From NCBI RefSeq assembly GCF_000210295.1, contig NC_026739.1, forward strand, positions 778,262 through 842,261: DNA of 64,000 nt. The letters run 5' to 3'. The stretch's first letter is position 1; every line of letters begins with the position of its first letter. Positions 34,001-43,719 of the stretch are shown here, one piece after another. The position numbers and the translations under genes are program-made. A model generated the notes under the pieces. The model saw only the letters and a list, made by a program, of their open reading frames with translations. It did not search any database and was not told the DNA's origin. The DNA is from Trypanosoma brucei gambiense DAL972 (Eukaryota; Euglenozoa; Kinetoplastea; Trypanosomatida; Trypanosomatidae).

Positions 34001-34713
34001 ATGTGCGGACTCATCTCGGGAACGGCGTTTAGGGGAGGAAGACCAACAAACCGTTTGGAGAAGTCCGCAATATGCTCACGGATGACCTTCGGGTTTGCAA
34101 CTTCATAAAGGTGGGCTTTCATCAAGGGACCATAAAGTATTACGAGACTTGATGGGTTATCTTGAATGGAGGTGATCCCTCTTATGTGCACGAAAAGATA
34201 CTCGCCAACAACGACCCCCTCCTCATTAATTTGTTCCACCGACACAGATGTAACGCGAAGTCGGCAAGGCCTTTTTCTTTCATTAAAGCAGTATTTCTGG
34301 CAAACAAAGGAAAGTGAGTCTAGCTGGCTGCGGTACTTCATGTCGATGAGTGCACGGTACCGTTGAACATCCGTAAGCAACTCGGATCGCTCCAAAGATG
34401 TGCTGCAGCTAAAGTTCATCACTTCCGACTTTCCTTTGCCAACGGTAGTTATAGCAAAATCTGTCTGGTTGTTTGGGTGAGGTGTGACGTCGATGAGTTG
34501 CGATCCGTAGTCCCACCTGTTTGTCACACGGAATATGCTCTGAGGATTTATTGTGGCAAGTTCCTTGCGACCAACGCAAAATATGCGCATGTATTTTCCC
34601 TTCCACGAACTCTTAATCACTGTGTGACGAGCAATGTAGTCATCCACTGGTTGACGCTCCCCCTCCTTGCCAGTTGGGACATCGGCTACGGACTCTGTTG
34701 GATGATTTTCCAT
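28003..34713 (-). CDS. RME8: RME-8 (DNAJC13-like) endosomal DnaJ protein
   Basis: This 2236-residue protein has the layout of RME-8/DNAJC13, an endosome-bound J-domain protein that recruits Hsc70 and helps clathrin and retromer-dependent sorting. Visible parts are an N-terminal region that probably contains PH-like folds, a GYF-type domain at about 977-1030 (EWYYIKDG...[11 protein letters not shown]), and a J domain at about 1300-1365 with the HPD motif (YHPDKNPDG, near 1333). Four IWN-type repeats lie near 778 ([10 protein letters not shown]), 1203 ([10 protein letters not shown]), 1645 ([10 protein letters not shown]) and 1920 ([10 protein letters not shown]), within long armadillo-like helical stretches. 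IWN repeats and the J domain together are diagnostic for the family. Length matches animal RME-8 (about 2200-2400). Trypanosomes have very active endocytosis at the flagellar pocket, a plausible site of action. The start is the first ATG. Confidence 0.93.
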   Translation of the reverse strand: MENHPTESVADVPTGKEGERQPVDDYIARHTVIKSSWKGKYMRIFCVGRKELATINPQSIFRVTNRWDYGSQLIDVTPHPNNQTDFAITTVGKGKSEVMNFSCSTSLERSELLTDVQRYRALIDMKYRSQLDSLSFVCQKYCFNERKRPCRLRVTSVSVEQINEEGVVVGEYLFVHIRGITSIQDNPSSLVILYGPLMKAHLYEVANPKVIREHIADFSKRFVGLPPLNAVPEMSPHIFKTSRLGVEANLLIPTAQFPVMKLSVKHNNIPVRRALVTTRDHLQELDPETYNTVSLFSFTSIHSLVRCDWDDQRFIIQFAVPMMSKVYTSPMRDALLSHLVDCCRSAQNHNMHVVATTVDRGKRTAPLRALVSQEVESTLLNCIIDPNNSGGGVVLSLTDIVQFFNANVDHCGPRFSENSDGLFAENREKMIFSALMLLLENFPKNGNPLEFAQHFYALRRLCVTRTGFSSAAIVPSLVKCIESACEEAIKMSNVTVFHAMIDFINVLMVPHHDHYEVTHEEANKNRILGNEGFMNHILRMLRDYSAADNASLIIQALLNFFVYALCPPFCDTTDSKLFHAVMKQLVDVAGSELFSLLQYSCDTTSYSAGQLIRAILEEGTPEQFTAMQRASLSEGGILKQLHEAIFGTKREVRDLARRLIAYWAYQNSDMQDLLRCIVPPAFLYFLQSREEPPEDEMEKGPTKNVVAMSGDHWESKNGWFKKRFHPSDVLSRVSGSHTTTQAAFRPAQTRPRNVRVKPTLNWNMMFYQLKQDHLRPDLIWNHTTRNELREALETEMQALKAGMEMRRDKVIAWNYREFELRYPSLEDELKVGDHYLRLLFDSKKPVVAKPKDFFTDVYHRFLLSQDQKIQLECLNAMSILYEHYYGAIGHFNDIGHLVNLLKSTLCPLFRDQLLLFMLQVLRNRQNVKLFLGCDGLKILVELLPIAHLHVDRPQIHCSTNAIECGGESSVDLRDQEKEWYYIKDGEKRDPVSYAKLEQMYKDGTVNNSTKVWAQGLSGWLPIKDVHQLRWGLVASGSNKMLNFTEVSCVVLDILQLLCTHYPSRDENGAVMYPIPQVKRFLSGPQVLPHVVQLLLTFEPTICSRVHTLLYSLMDENPHMPQFFLTGVFFFTLMYTGSDVIPLCRLLHLSHCKQSVHQQSGNNDIVRSSVLSAMLPPALVCFLTAHGPERFADIWLGEYETPEAIWNNNMRRYLMEKIAGHIADFTPRLFSNIRAIYQYCPIVGIVYEQLKRELFCSQYYLRHLCDELRYPNWPIADPISLLREVLIAWQCELEKKPSGLSREGCLAELGITEATGATQQTVRKAYFKLAAKYHPDKNPDGRDKFERIQVAYEFLASDTLESSEPDPNNIDLLLRTQSILYKRHAETLSRYKYAGYSLLLKLVKMEYEDPNMLHKDTVLMVPAMELCYHTVRNVSLNADELQEEGGIALLSAVMQRCSETLTPAATDDLTQVKILCNTMLTFSVAAKFPESRSRIHLEPTICHFAAKGIAYDKALALSRACIQTCRELCVDDVLQERVIQHGAMWHLLLLLFRYDSTLVQSGIEMQEENHTQLFANRAAVYALQALYAMAGIVPSEDYLNTPSNAKVFTALKRLLTPFIIQKMSKLPGAEEEILKMLNTNHETPYLLWNNETREQLLEIVGSNSEKCFNGVMVTHDLPFNIDERFIYKLHKDELIVGDLFVRIYNEQSNYPIEEPAAFCSALMAYLQAQIGKNSSDGVLMVVEAAKNLVVAYQTADVATVLERYVAILLKLLSYKDTAITIKSSELLEKVTFHRNCLEAMCRVDTAVTEVLLAMVRDGVAVERCCLAFLNVALPECAFVQQAFDRGLYVLLLRIIATTTNPECRNDACLALVKISTNKLWGPKATLHILKLLPYAILDTMKENPVAACQLLDTYQETPELVWTKERRARFVDNCTTYQEEIAALLQRSPSATWSLPESIMVENIDELQVGGVYLKRYLSQSGWVVRKPKEFLSALLGRFAEECGRSAGERNAEILTLVADSALTLLRTTSSMVDHIVSLGYAQKLFTLMESPEDVVSENALKLVREECGSPVCVESLANFDLIASLLAYQRSHPSQLPILMDMLCRLFSRPSSRVNILRLALQNQLVQRLLEWLENGLTPEVCGDQAPAAVRALIIKVLKAIADLKDPIHGQRVEEILSASPVWAKYKEQSHDLFLSGPRVGGYLENTHRNNHQQQLLSITLASTSAVGNDDEPPPI

Positions 34714-35273
34714 CGCACGTCAACTTGCACTGATCGCTACCTTGCAGTTTTGGAATTTAAGATTGCTCTTTACAAGAAATGCGAAATGCACGCACGCATG
34801 CGCAGAAAAAGAAGATATTATGTATAATTTATTTGAAAAAAGTAAGAGAAAATCTAACACTGAAGCACTAGATGTATCTTTTCCGCTTCGAATAGCTCAC
34901 CTCACGTAATTTGTGATACAAGAAGAGCCGTATCGTCATGCAGAAAATATACACACATCGATACATTTCCAACATTAACAGTTTATCAACAAATGCATTT
35001 ACTCGGCAAGTTATTTTTCCCCCACCAAATTGGCCAGTTTACTCGCGGTTCCTGTTTCCTTTAGGGATCACTTTCACAAAAAAAAGAGTTGTTGTCAGTG
35101 AAGAACAACGACAAACCCAACAGGGGGAAAAAACAACGGGAAGGAAAGGTAGCGTGAAAGGACTTAGAAACAACCTAGTGATTTCTATACAACTGTTGAT
35201 TAACCAAGAAGGTTGTAAGCACCTACTTGTTGCCACTGTGTACAAATAACGACATTTCATTCACTTAACTTCC
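34714..35273 (-). other. Intergenic spacer, RME-8 / CDKAL1-like
   Basis: This 560-base spacer holds the RME-8 5' UTR, with purine-rich plus-strand runs at about 34803-34815 and 34834-34853 as candidate pyrimidine tracts, and the 3' UTR of the methylthiotransferase gene. No gene is seen. Confidence 0.6.
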
Positions 35274-36881
35274 CTATTTGCACCGCCTGCGGCGCGTAGA
35301 CGACCAGTAAAGCAACACAGTTCCCACAGCTGTTGCCATCAACAAAGCAGAGGCAATCCGGCCTTTCCGGGTTCTAAATGGAGCAGTAGCGAATCCCACT
35401 GCATCTGCTGAAAGGCGCTCCCACCGGCTGCGCAACACCCGACCCATCACACTGTACTTTGTTGCTGATGTAATGACCACTACCACGCTCTCCCCCATCC
35501 GTGCTTGCGCAGGATCAACAAGTACTTGAACGTAGTTTTTCGTATGTCCAACTAGATGGTGCTTGTCGTGTGCGGTTTCTAGTAGCGTAACGTTGTGCAC
35601 CTCACCAACCATCGAATCGAACGTACGATAAGAATTGAAGAAGTTAGTTAACTCTGTGGTACGATGTTTAGCAACATCTGTTGGGATCTGCTTCATGGCT
35701 GCCGCTGGGGTGTTCCGCCGTGGGTAGAAACGTGTGATGTTTATCACTTCGAACTTAGCTCTCTTGCATAGTTCCATCGTTTCCTGCCATTCTGATTCGC
35801 CCTCACCGGGAAAGGCACAAATAATGTCGGTGGCGACTGTAGCCTTCGGAACTGCAGCGCGGATACTATCGATGCACATAAAGAACTCTTCAACAGTATA
35901 CTCACGTAGCATGGTTTGAAGAATGCTGTCAGAACCGGATTGCACAGGGATATGAACGAACTCGTACACGTTTGGATGCTTCAGAACAGTCGCAAAGCCA
36001 TCGACATGTCTCAACAGGTAAGGTGGATTACTCATACCAACACGCAGCATCACATCAGTTCCCTCCAACTCTACCGCAACGGCCTGTAGTAAATAAACTA
36101 CATCCGTACCTATATCAATACCGTAGGCACCCGAGTCCTCTGATGTAAGTCTGATTTCCTTCACACCATCCCTCACCACTTCTCGCACCCTATCGACAAT
36201 CACCTCCACCGGGTAGCTCCGCAAGTCCCCCCGAGCTTGCTTTGTTTTGCAATACGTACAGTTATTTAAGCAGCCCACACTAATGGGAATAATTTCGATG
36301 TATTTATTCCGACGAACCTTAGGAAGGTCAAGCGCTGGGAGTTCATTAGAATCATTCGACTGTCGTTGGTCCTCCGTTTCACCTAGCAAACGCACGCAGT
36401 TACCTTGCAACGCCTCCTGAACAACATAACTAACGCGGTCAATGCTTCTGACACCAACAACACTTACGTCTCCCCATTGTTTGTTTGTGGGGTCCGCCTG
36501 TGGGACACAACCGGCGACAATAAGTGGTTTCCCGGTGTCTCGCACACGATTCATCATACTGACAAAATGTTCCTCACTTGGGTTCTTGACGGTGCAGGAA
36601 TTAAGAAGATAGGCGTCAGCTTGCCCAAATTCGTCGGTGACGTTGTACCCCGATTCCACAAGTTGTCCAGCCATATACTCACCGTCACTTACATTGTGGC
36701 CGCAACCAAACGTATGAACAAAAATAGTGGCATTTCCAGGGATCCCTGGCCCGTAGTCCTCGCGAACGACACGACGACGTCGACTGTTAACATTTTGTGC
36801 GCAGTTCCCTCGAGGAGCACTTAAGGAACTGTTGCAGAAGAAATCCTCGATATCTCCCTCCCGCGCACTGTTTCTCTTCAT
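35274..36881 (-). CDS. CDKAL1-type tRNA methylthiotransferase
   Basis: This 535-residue radical-SAM enzyme is of the MiaB/CDKAL1 family. The eukaryotic CDKAL1 branch adds a methylthio group to t6A at position 37 of tRNA-Lys(UUU). The order is an N-terminal UPF0004 domain (FVHTFGCGHNVSDGEYMAGQL, with family cysteines), the radical-SAM cluster C204-x3-C208-x2-C211 in GCLNNCTYCK, the TIM-barrel core, a TRAM-like domain, and a C-terminal hydrophobic helix followed by RRRR. The tail resembles the ER tail-anchor of animal CDKAL1. The longest open frame starts with TTG at 37007 and would add 42 hydrophobic residues encoded by a pyrimidine tract. The splice acceptor lies inside that stretch, so the first ATG, at 36881, is the real start. 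The predicted 5' UTR is about 32 bases. Confidence 0.9.
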   Translation of the reverse strand: MKRNSAREGDIEDFFCNSSLSAPRGNCAQNVNSRRRRVVREDYGPGIPGNATIFVHTFGCGHNVSDGEYMAGQLVESGYNVTDEFGQADAYLLNSCTVKNPSEEHFVSMMNRVRDTGKPLIVAGCVPQADPTNKQWGDVSVVGVRSIDRVSYVVQEALQGNCVRLLGETEDQRQSNDSNELPALDLPKVRRNKYIEIIPISVGCLNNCTYCKTKQARGDLRSYPVEVIVDRVREVVRDGVKEIRLTSEDSGAYGIDIGTDVVYLLQAVAVELEGTDVMLRVGMSNPPYLLRHVDGFATVLKHPNVYEFVHIPVQSGSDSILQTMLREYTVEEFFMCIDSIRAAVPKATVATDIICAFPGEGESEWQETMELCKRAKFEVINITRFYPRRNTPAAAMKQIPTDVAKHRTTELTNFFNSYRTFDSMVGEVHNVTLLETAHDKHHLVGHTKNYVQVLVDPAQARMGESVVVVITSATKYSVMGRVLRSRWERLSADAVGFATAPFRTRKGRIASALLMATAVGTVLLYWSSTRRRRCK

Positions 36882-37397
36882 TGTCGCAACCACAAAGGAA
36901 CGGACCACTAGACTCGTTGAAAAAAAAAAGGAAAAACAAACACCGGAATAAATAAGAGTATAAACGAATTGTGGATCAACAGAAAAAAAAACACTAGTTT
37001 CTTCCAACGAGTGGAAATAAAATTGCCATAGTCGTGAACATTATTGCAGAGAAAACGGTACGCCTCGGGTTTAGTCACACAGATACTCAGAATAAAACTC
37101 AACTCATTTCCCTCCAGTCAGAGAGACTATATGTCCTCCGATCATTGCAATTCCTTTCATCATGTAAACACAAGATATTTTTTTGCTTTATATTGATGAA
37201 GCGCATGAAAGTGTTAGTTCCATCACAAGCAACAAAGCGGTTCAGTGGTTCCAGCGATTGAGAGTGGTGGAAATGGCCGCTGGTGGATTGAATCAACAAT
37301 CGGTTGTTCAGCCGGCGCGAGTAGCAAAGAGACACAACCACTTATCAGGGTTCAATGGAAAGGGAGCCCTCGTTGGGTCACATGATTTCTCGGTAAG
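36882..37397 (-). other. Intergenic spacer, CDKAL1-like / RMND1-like
   Basis: This 516-base spacer contains the short methylthiotransferase leader and the 3' UTR of the upstream DUF155 gene. Small open frames on both strands have no recognisable content. Confidence 0.6.
36913..36940 (-). promoter_or_regulatory. Putative spliced-leader acceptor for the CDKAL1-like gene
   Basis: A pyrimidine-rich tract on the minus strand (36940-36919) is followed within a few bases by AG at 36914-36913. It decides the start of the methylthiotransferase, because any upstream initiation would be spliced away. Confidence 0.6.
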
Positions 37398-39350
37398 TCA
37401 GTCCTCTGCACGGGGAAAGTATAAGCGCAATATAAATGAAGTCATCAGGAATATGACATCCGCTACAAGTAGTAAAATCAAAAACACGTCCGATCCCAAA
37501 ATAAAAAGTCGGTGACGCCTTCCCTTGATGTTCGCCAGTTGCTGAAGAAGGGCGTCGCTTTTGGCGATGAACCATGAAAAAATTTTTTCGGAAGAGTTTT
37601 GCCGCTCGGCAATCTCGTGATAATCATGAAGCCACCCCATTTCCCACAAAAAGTCGGGAGTGTCAAAGAATTCTGTGATTGCCATGTTGGCTATGTGCAA
37701 CTCCCCCTCGAGACGTGTGATTTGTTGCTGCGCCGAAAAGTAGTCAAAAAAACCACGAATCTCAGAAGGGATTTGTAACACCTCCTTGTGAAACTTGTGA
37801 GTCATGTTGTCGAAAAAATCCACCACTGATATGCGACCAAGGGCGTACGACACAGTCAGCATAACTTGAGATCGTAGAGGGTTGCTGCGAGGAATAAGAT
37901 AATGATCAAAACACAGATTTGTAGAGAAACGATCCAGCGCTTGCCTTCTCCCCAACTGTGTCGTCGCATCGTAGTTTTCATCCAACTCGTATGAGTGCCA
38001 CATTGGGAACAACTCATCAATACTTTTTTGTGTGTGTCGTTCCTGTATGGCCTCATTCACAAATGAGGGGTCCGCAGAGAGAAAATCATCTTCTACGAGC
38101 CAATGGTCACAACGGTTCATTCCCCACCATACCACTACACCACCGGGAAACAAAAAGAGGTCAAACGTATCAAAGGAAGAAACATGCAACACGTCATGAA
38201 TAATCGCAGCCCGGTAACCACGACACTTGTATAGAGAAGAGAGTAACTCAAGATCGAATTTCCGTGCTACATAACTGCAACTGACGCTCCCAATGCGGTT
38301 TGACATGGCATGGTAACCGCTGTGGCCACGCAACCGACGTCGTCCTTTGGCTGCTTTGAGTGGTTTGCGCATCGTTACACGGTCATCCAGTGGAGAGACG
38401 GCGAATATCGACTGGTAGCCTTGTAGGTACTCGAGGACTGTTCCATTAGCTTCAGCAAACCGCTCTTCCCAATTTAATTCTTCATGAATGAGCTGCAGTG
38501 TTACGCGCCCTGGTTCATTATTGGCTATGATGTTAATGATGTAGTTACGCGGGTCTTCAGGTGATTCATATTTCATTCTCTCAGCTACGGCACTATTTCC
38601 GTCCGTCGCAGCGTCACTTTGGCGCACTACCGTACCACTCACCAACTTCTCTTCAGAGGATTCCGCATGAACTTCCGGTCGGGGTTCCATAACTGCCGTA
38701 TATGAGCGTAGAGAAGTGGACCTCATTTCTATGGATGCAGGTGAAGATGAACCACTACGGTCCCCTCGCGACCGTGTCACATGCTTCACCGTCGGTTCCA
38801 GAAGCGATGGCTGATGTAGCAGATGATCCTCATCCACTGTTGTGTCTGTGTCACAGTGCCGTGGCTGTTGGTAGTAATATTCCCAGTGCTTTCCGGTTAA
38901 AGAGTTTAAACATTGTGTATCGGACTCACTCCGCAAACCGTGCGGATCAGCGAGGAAGTATCGCGTCGTTTGGCTCATGTTCGGAGTTTGGTACAATTGA
39001 TGCCTTGCTGGAGGTTCTCCCTCCTGGACCTCATCGCTGGGGGCTGGAGTGCCCCCAGGGCTCCTCAAACTCATACGCCGTGACAATCCGGTGCCTCCTT
39101 GAATTTGAAAGGGTTGATCGATAGCTATCGCGTAATCCGTAGCCATGATTCCCGTGATACTACTAACTTCACTACTCCCTCTTCTCGCTCTCAAAATTAG
39201 AGGCGGTTCATCCCCATGACTGTGATCATCTCTCACAGGATCCTCATGCCACAAAACTGATTGACTGTTACACGGATCATAAGTAAACACACTCGAAGGC
39301 GGGTGCGGATTCAGCTTTTGACTATCCTCGTGATCCTCTTTTTGGTTCAT
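37398..39350 (-). CDS. RMND1/RMD1 (DUF155) family membrane protein
   Basis: This 650-residue protein has a long, probably disordered N-terminal half (about 1-290) rich in S, P, R and E, followed by a DUF155 domain of the RMND1/Rmd1/Sif2 type. Recognised elements are FDLFLFPGGVVVWWGM (about 395-411), the stretch YLIPRSNPLRSQVMLTVSYALG, and DTPDFLWEMGWLHDYHEIAE. A C-terminal transmembrane helix (about 615-640) is preceded by the basic segment KGRRHR, as in the family. RMND1 acts in mitochondrial translation in animals, while yeast Rmd1 and Rmd8 are cytosolic or membrane-bound, so the compartment here is open. No N-terminal targeting signal is obvious. The start is the first ATG, with a plausible AG acceptor at 39419-39418. 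Confidence 0.85.
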   Translation of the reverse strand: MNQKEDHEDSQKLNPHPPSSVFTYDPCNSQSVLWHEDPVRDDHSHGDEPPLILRARRGSSEVSSITGIMATDYAIAIDQPFQIQGGTGLSRRMSLRSPGGTPAPSDEVQEGEPPARHQLYQTPNMSQTTRYFLADPHGLRSESDTQCLNSLTGKHWEYYYQQPRHCDTDTTVDEDHLLHQPSLLEPTVKHVTRSRGDRSGSSSPASIEMRSTSLRSYTAVMEPRPEVHAESSEEKLVSGTVVRQSDAATDGNSAVAERMKYESPEDPRNYIINIIANNEPGRVTLQLIHEELNWEERFAEANGTVLEYLQGYQSIFAVSPLDDRVTMRKPLKAAKGRRRLRGHSGYHAMSNRIGSVSCSYVARKFDLELLSSLYKCRGYRAAIIHDVLHVSSFDTFDLFLFPGGVVVWWGMNRCDHWLVEDDFLSADPSFVNEAIQERHTQKSIDELFPMWHSYELDENYDATTQLGRRQALDRFSTNLCFDHYLIPRSNPLRSQVMLTVSYALGRISVVDFFDNMTHKFHKEVLQIPSEIRGFFDYFSAQQQITRLEGELHIANMAITEFFDTPDFLWEMGWLHDYHEIAERQNSSEKIFSWFIAKSDALLQQLANIKGRRHRLFILGSDVFLILLLVADVIFLMTSFILRLYFPRAED

Positions 39351-40164
39351 TGGTTAATACTTCGCTTCCCTTCCGTTGCAGCACGGACAAAGCCGTTAAT
39401 TCCCCCCACAGTCTGCACTATTACACAATGAGGAATTGAAAAGTTGAAAGATTCAAGAAAAGGGAAAGTGTCACCAAAAAAGAAAAATAAATAAATAGAG
39501 AATCGTAGTAGTAAATAAATATTCTGCCTCAAGATCACATCTTGTCTTCTTTAATTTCACATCAAATATCCTTCTTCGTCAGTACAGACATCATAAGAAA
39601 AAGGAGAACCATCACCCCTCCGCTACTTCAATAGTGTTAATCTGTTAATGATGCACCGAACACCCACACTCCCCACAAAAAGAGAATTTCAATTTCATAA
39701 CATCGTCCGCAGTTAAACACGAGGAGGAGCGGCATTCGAACAGCGACATGCTACCCCCCCCCCAAAAAAAAAAAATAATAAATAATAATAATAATAGGTC
39801 TCATACCAATAACAGAAACTGAAGCACAGCGTGGTACTGTGAGAATACAACTGAAACAATGTACGGTATCAGTTACAGTAATCAAGAGATCACCTAACAC
39901 TCGTTGTTATTCCACTTATTCACAATCATGGTGACTAGATGATGCGCAATTTTCAGTCCTCAGATGCAGCTAATATTTATGTCACGCGTAGCTTCCCCTA
40001 CACTGTGTAGGTATAGCACAAATATTGTGAAAACATGCTGGGTATTTCAGCGGAATGGCAGGTTATATTAAGCTCAAGGTGGCGCTAAGCATATAAATGA
40101 AAGCACATCCATAAACGTTACAGAAGCAAAGACTAGTACTAATCTTCCCGCACCCACGCATTTT
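39351..40164 (-). other. Intergenic spacer, RMND1-like / carrier-like
   Basis: This 814-base spacer contains the DUF155 5' leader. A long purine-rich plus-strand stretch at about 39428-39506 gives the pyrimidine tract, with AG at 39419-39418 and a 5' UTR of about 68 bases. The 3' UTR of the carrier-like gene follows. A homopolymer patch lies at 39754-39796. No gene is seen. Confidence 0.6.
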
Positions 40165-41007
40165 TCAATATCCAAAGCCCGCGCGGGGACCATGATGGCG
40201 TGCTAAAAGGGACTGTAAAAGAGAAAAGACCCCGAAGCTAACTGCCATCATTGGCACCTCCTTCCGTAAAGTTGGCATAAGGCCCCTGCAGATTGCAGAG
40301 TCATGAATAACAGTCTGTTGGTAAAAATGGGCAGAGAGTGGATAACAGACGGTAGAAGCCACAGCCGCAGCCACTCCGCCAACAACAGTGTGTCCAACAC
40401 CAACGGTGAAATGATTTACAAAATTTATAATCTCTTTTCCACTGGAATCCCTCTCCACACGTAGAGGTAAAATGCGGTTGCGCTCGCAGAAACGTCGTAA
40501 TCCCTCAAAGACAGTCAGCAGAGTGCCGAAGTAAACAGCATTTACCATAAGTGGAGGCGTGGTATAGAAGAATTGCAATATGGTTTTGCTTCGAAATATC
40601 TGACATGTTTTCCTAAAACTGTCACCAGTGCGTAGGCACTCGTCCGATACACGATTTATAGGGTTACATATGAGCCTCATGACGAAACCAGCAACAGCAC
40701 CAATCATGAAAGTCGTAAAGGCTTTATACGGTGGGTTAACTTCGGTACCGGGAAGGAGCCGAGCAGAAACGGGGACATAAAACCACATGAGAATTCCAAA
40801 CTGTGGGGCACGCCGCTGCAGTGCCCTTTTTGGTCCTTTATTCCCCCCTTCATCAAAAGGAAGGGCCACTGCCCGTCCTGCCAAACCCGCCATGCTTCCG
40901 GTGACAAGAACTAGAGGGTCACGAAGCACTGCGAGCTTCTGTCGCTCAATTTTATGCAATCGTTCAAAGGTTGTACCGATCCCACCCACAACAGTAGTGA
41001 GAACCAT
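40165..41007 (-). CDS. Divergent mitochondrial-carrier-like membrane protein
   Basis: This 280-residue protein resembles the mitochondrial carrier family in length and in a threefold pattern of a G/A-rich helix ending in a proline motif. The three sites are MAGLAGRAVALPFDEGGNK (P50), GAVAGFVMRLICNPINRV (P116) and VAAAVASTVCYPLSAH (proline near 229). The family signature Px[DE]xx[KR] is degenerate in all three. Only the first keeps an acidic residue (D52), so the salt-bridge gate of true carriers seems lost. It may be a carrier-derived protein with a structural or import role, or a fast-evolving transporter. Location is probably the inner mitochondrial membrane. Substrate cannot be inferred. 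The start is the first ATG. Confidence 0.65.
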   Translation of the reverse strand: MVLTTVVGGIGTTFERLHKIERQKLAVLRDPLVLVTGSMAGLAGRAVALPFDEGGNKGPKRALQRRAPQFGILMWFYVPVSARLLPGTEVNPPYKAFTTFMIGAVAGFVMRLICNPINRVSDECLRTGDSFRKTCQIFRSKTILQFFYTTPPLMVNAVYFGTLLTVFEGLRRFCERNRILPLRVERDSSGKEIINFVNHFTVGVGHTVVGGVAAAVASTVCYPLSAHFYQQTVIHDSAICRGLMPTLRKEVPMMAVSFGVFSLLQSLLARHHGPRAGFGY

Positions 41008-41738
41008 TATAAATCCGCTACCTCAAATTACCACTTTATATACAATCCAACACTAATACCAAACTGACTCCTATGGTTCAACCACCTTTTCGCTGAATAA
41101 AAAAACCCTTTGCTTTCTTCCGCTATCTACTGATACTGTTGCTCAAAGACTACACTATGGTTTCCCTTTGCTATCTTCCACAACGACAGAAGCCCCCGTT
41201 TGTATTCTGTTGGGTACGAGAGAAAAATACTGTCACTACCATACAGCAACAAAAAAAAAAGAAGTGAGAGGTAACGAAAAAGGGAAGAAACTCGTTGGAG
41301 TTAATAAAATGATGATTAAAGCAACCGAGTCACGTATCTCTTTTTGTTAAGCAGACTATTGATGTTTTCTGAAGACAATCGATTCGGGTTTGACCCTAAC
41401 CTCAACGCGCACATTAACTCGGCACTCCCACACCGTAACCGAAGTGGAAGCCACCGCATCATTGATGATAGCACCAAAAGGCATTTTCCCCACCACCACA
41501 CGTCACGATCGTTAACGGCCAGTGTTCAGGGGTGAAAAATAATTATTCGCGGGGGCCCTCCACGCAACAACGGCCCAATTGATTTAAACTTATTCGAATA
41601 AGTATATTATTATATATATATATATATATATATATTTTGTTACGACAAAAGAGATGAATGATGCGAATACTGTACCTTACCCAACTCACATTGATGAGGG
41701 AATATTCATTTCCCTGAGTCTCCATCTGAGGGAAGGTA
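41008..41738 (-). other. Intergenic spacer, carrier-like / Rei1-like
   Basis: This 731-base spacer has a purine-rich plus-strand run at 41249-41290, a candidate pyrimidine tract for the carrier-like mRNA with AG at 41237-41236, and an AT microsatellite. No convincing gene is seen. A 63-codon plus-strand frame at 41344-41535 has no recognisable domain. Confidence 0.6.
41610..41635. repeat. (AT)n microsatellite
   Basis: A perfect AT dinucleotide run of about 26 bases, about 100 bases beyond the stop of the Rei1-like gene on the transcript side. Confidence 0.95.
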
Positions 41739-42839
41739 CTAATTCACTCTACCCTCACCATCATAACCTTTAGGATGTAACTTATTACTTCGTAGACTGA
41801 CTTTCATCATATGTTCCTGGTAGTGCGCATCCTGTCGCTTCAACAGTTTTTGAGCTTCCCTATGAACCTCACGCATTTCCTCACGCTCTTCCCTACGCAA
41901 AGCAACTTGAGTTTCGTATTGAGCAGCGATAAGTAAGCGATGTTGTTCAATACGCGCGTTACTATCTTTCTTGCGTGGACGTGGGACTTCCGCCTCCCGT
42001 CGTTGTACGCAGCGCTTGCTGTCGGAAACAACCAGTTCCATGTTATTGAGATCGAGGCGCTCACCCACATCCACATCGGCAAGACTAATACTATAAAACT
42101 CATCGTATTCAGGACCAAGAATAATTCGGTCGTGATTTTTCTCACGCATGTGGGCCCTAAGCGCTTCTAATGATGCGAATGATCTTGTCTTTTCCCCACA
42201 AACAAGGCAGAGCAGACCGTTCGTTTTGCGTGCCACGTAGGAAAGAAGTCCTGCAACGTCTGTACATTTCTCCTGTAGGGGAATTGTGAACTCATGAACA
42301 TTAAAAAGATGTTCCAAGTTTGCCTCCACGTTGTCTGAAAGAGCACCGCATGCAAAGCAACGGACTTCACTCACGTCTTCCTCACGCTCCTCCGGTTGCA
42401 CCTTCACCTCTTTCGTTCTCTTCGTACCTTCGCTGAGAGCCTTCGGCCTCTTTGCGTTATGGCGCCGATGTAACCCAACCGCCGCACTACCCAATGATGT
42501 GCTTGTCAAGGCACTTGCTGCATCAGAGTCACGAGCGAGGATTCGCTGCTCCTTTTTAATGAGATGAGCGGTAGAGCGAACATGCGCCTGAAGCGTTTGC
42601 ACGCAATGGAACGTTTTCTTGCAAAGTTTACAGGCGAAAGACGGCCCACCGTCATTGTCCACGTCGATTCCCTCCGCTATACGCATATGTTTGTACTCCT
42701 GAGCGGTAACTGGTCGCTTCCCTTCCACTCGCATCCGTACGTTATGCACATGAAAATCAGACTGGTAATGTTTGCGACTGGCTTCAATACTGTCGAATAC
42801 AACACCACATGCACCACACTGAGGAGCTGGCAGCGACAT
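41739..42839 (-). CDS. Rei1/ZNF622-like 60S ribosome maturation factor
   Basis: This 366-residue C2H2 zinc-finger protein has the layout of Rei1 (yeast) and ZNF622 (animals), cytoplasmic factors that help remove Arx1 and recycle 60S export factors. Four finger-like units are visible. They are C8-x2-C11 with H24 and H30 near the N-terminus, CKLCKKTFHCVQTLQAH at about 70-86, CFACGALSDNVEANLEH at about 157-173, and CLVCGEKTRSFASLEALRAH further on. The first two have the U1-like spacing typical of the family. The C-terminal third is highly charged and helical (RREEREEMREVHREAQK), as expected for the part that contacts the ribosome. It is close to yeast Rei1 in length. The start is the first ATG. 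Confidence 0.87.
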   Translation of the reverse strand: MSLPAPQCGACGVVFDSIEASRKHYQSDFHVHNVRMRVEGKRPVTAQEYKHMRIAEGIDVDNDGGPSFACKLCKKTFHCVQTLQAHVRSTAHLIKKEQRILARDSDAASALTSTSLGSAAVGLHRRHNAKRPKALSEGTKRTKEVKVQPEEREEDVSEVRCFACGALSDNVEANLEHLFNVHEFTIPLQEKCTDVAGLLSYVARKTNGLLCLVCGEKTRSFASLEALRAHMREKNHDRIILGPEYDEFYSISLADVDVGERLDLNNMELVVSDSKRCVQRREAEVPRPRKKDSNARIEQHRLLIAAQYETQVALRREEREEMREVHREAQKLLKRQDAHYQEHMMKVSLRSNKLHPKGYDGEGRVN

Positions 42840-43681
42840 AAGCAGCAGTAATCCTTCCTTACTTGTTTTATTTTTATTTTTTTTAATTTACACCTCCACC
42901 GTTTACCCGCTCTCGAGTTTGTGGGCTTGATGGCGCGTGGTGACTCAGTAATACGAACCCTTAATAAATATATGAGCCAAGGAACTAATACAAATATGGA
43001 AATATATTTCTGCAATAACGATGCTACTCCGTAGTTCAACACGGTTTTGCCTTACCAGAGATTTACCTTCTTTTTTGAGAAGGGTTTCTTCCTTTTTTTT
43101 CTTTTCTTTTCTAATCAAAGTGGATGATAAAGCGTAAAAGCAATAATTTAATAAAAAGAGGGTACAGATTTAAAAAAAAAATAAATAAATAGATGACACA
43201 GCAAAAGAAACTGTTAGGGATAAATTATCTACAGCAAATGAAACCGCTTTTAATACTAATTGACGGTCAAAAAAAAACTCAAGTGAATCTGCACTAATCC
43301 ACCCATGTGGAGAAACATTTCATAATATGTGCAAAGAAAGGGATGGGAGTACTTTTCTAAAAAAAAAACAGGGAGGAGGAGGGGAGGGAAAAGTAACACT
43401 ACAACAATCCGCACCTTAAGTAGAATTAGATGAAGAGGATAAATATTTAATTATATTTACTCATATTTATGTATACATTGTTTCGACTATTGCTGTGGTT
43501 ATTTCTTCCTTTCTTTCTGTTCCTTTCCAATATTGTAGAAACGGAGATGGAAACCATCCACAATCAAAACAATAGCAACAACACGAGGGGAGGGGAAGAA
43601 CGAGCAGAAAACGTAAAAAAAAAAAAAAGGAAAATAGAAGAAGTCCAAAGCAGGTACAACGAAAGGAAACGCCGACAACCA

Positions 43682-43686
<5 letters not shown>

Positions 43687-43714
<28 letters not shown>
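43687..43714. repeat. (AT)n microsatellite
   Basis: A perfect AT run of about 28 bases. Confidence 0.95.

Positions 43715-43719
<5 letters not shown>

Noticed and set aside
36882..37007. TTG-initiated N-terminal extension of the CDKAL1-like protein
   Set aside because: It encodes the pyrimidine tract of a splice acceptor and has no ATG. The same logic removed the TTG or GTG extensions of the Nudix, ECD-like, 254-aa coiled-coil and RecQ genes.
37478..37666. Secondary minus-strand frame in the DUF155 gene
   Set aside because: It is out of phase with the conserved DUF155 domain and has no independent support.
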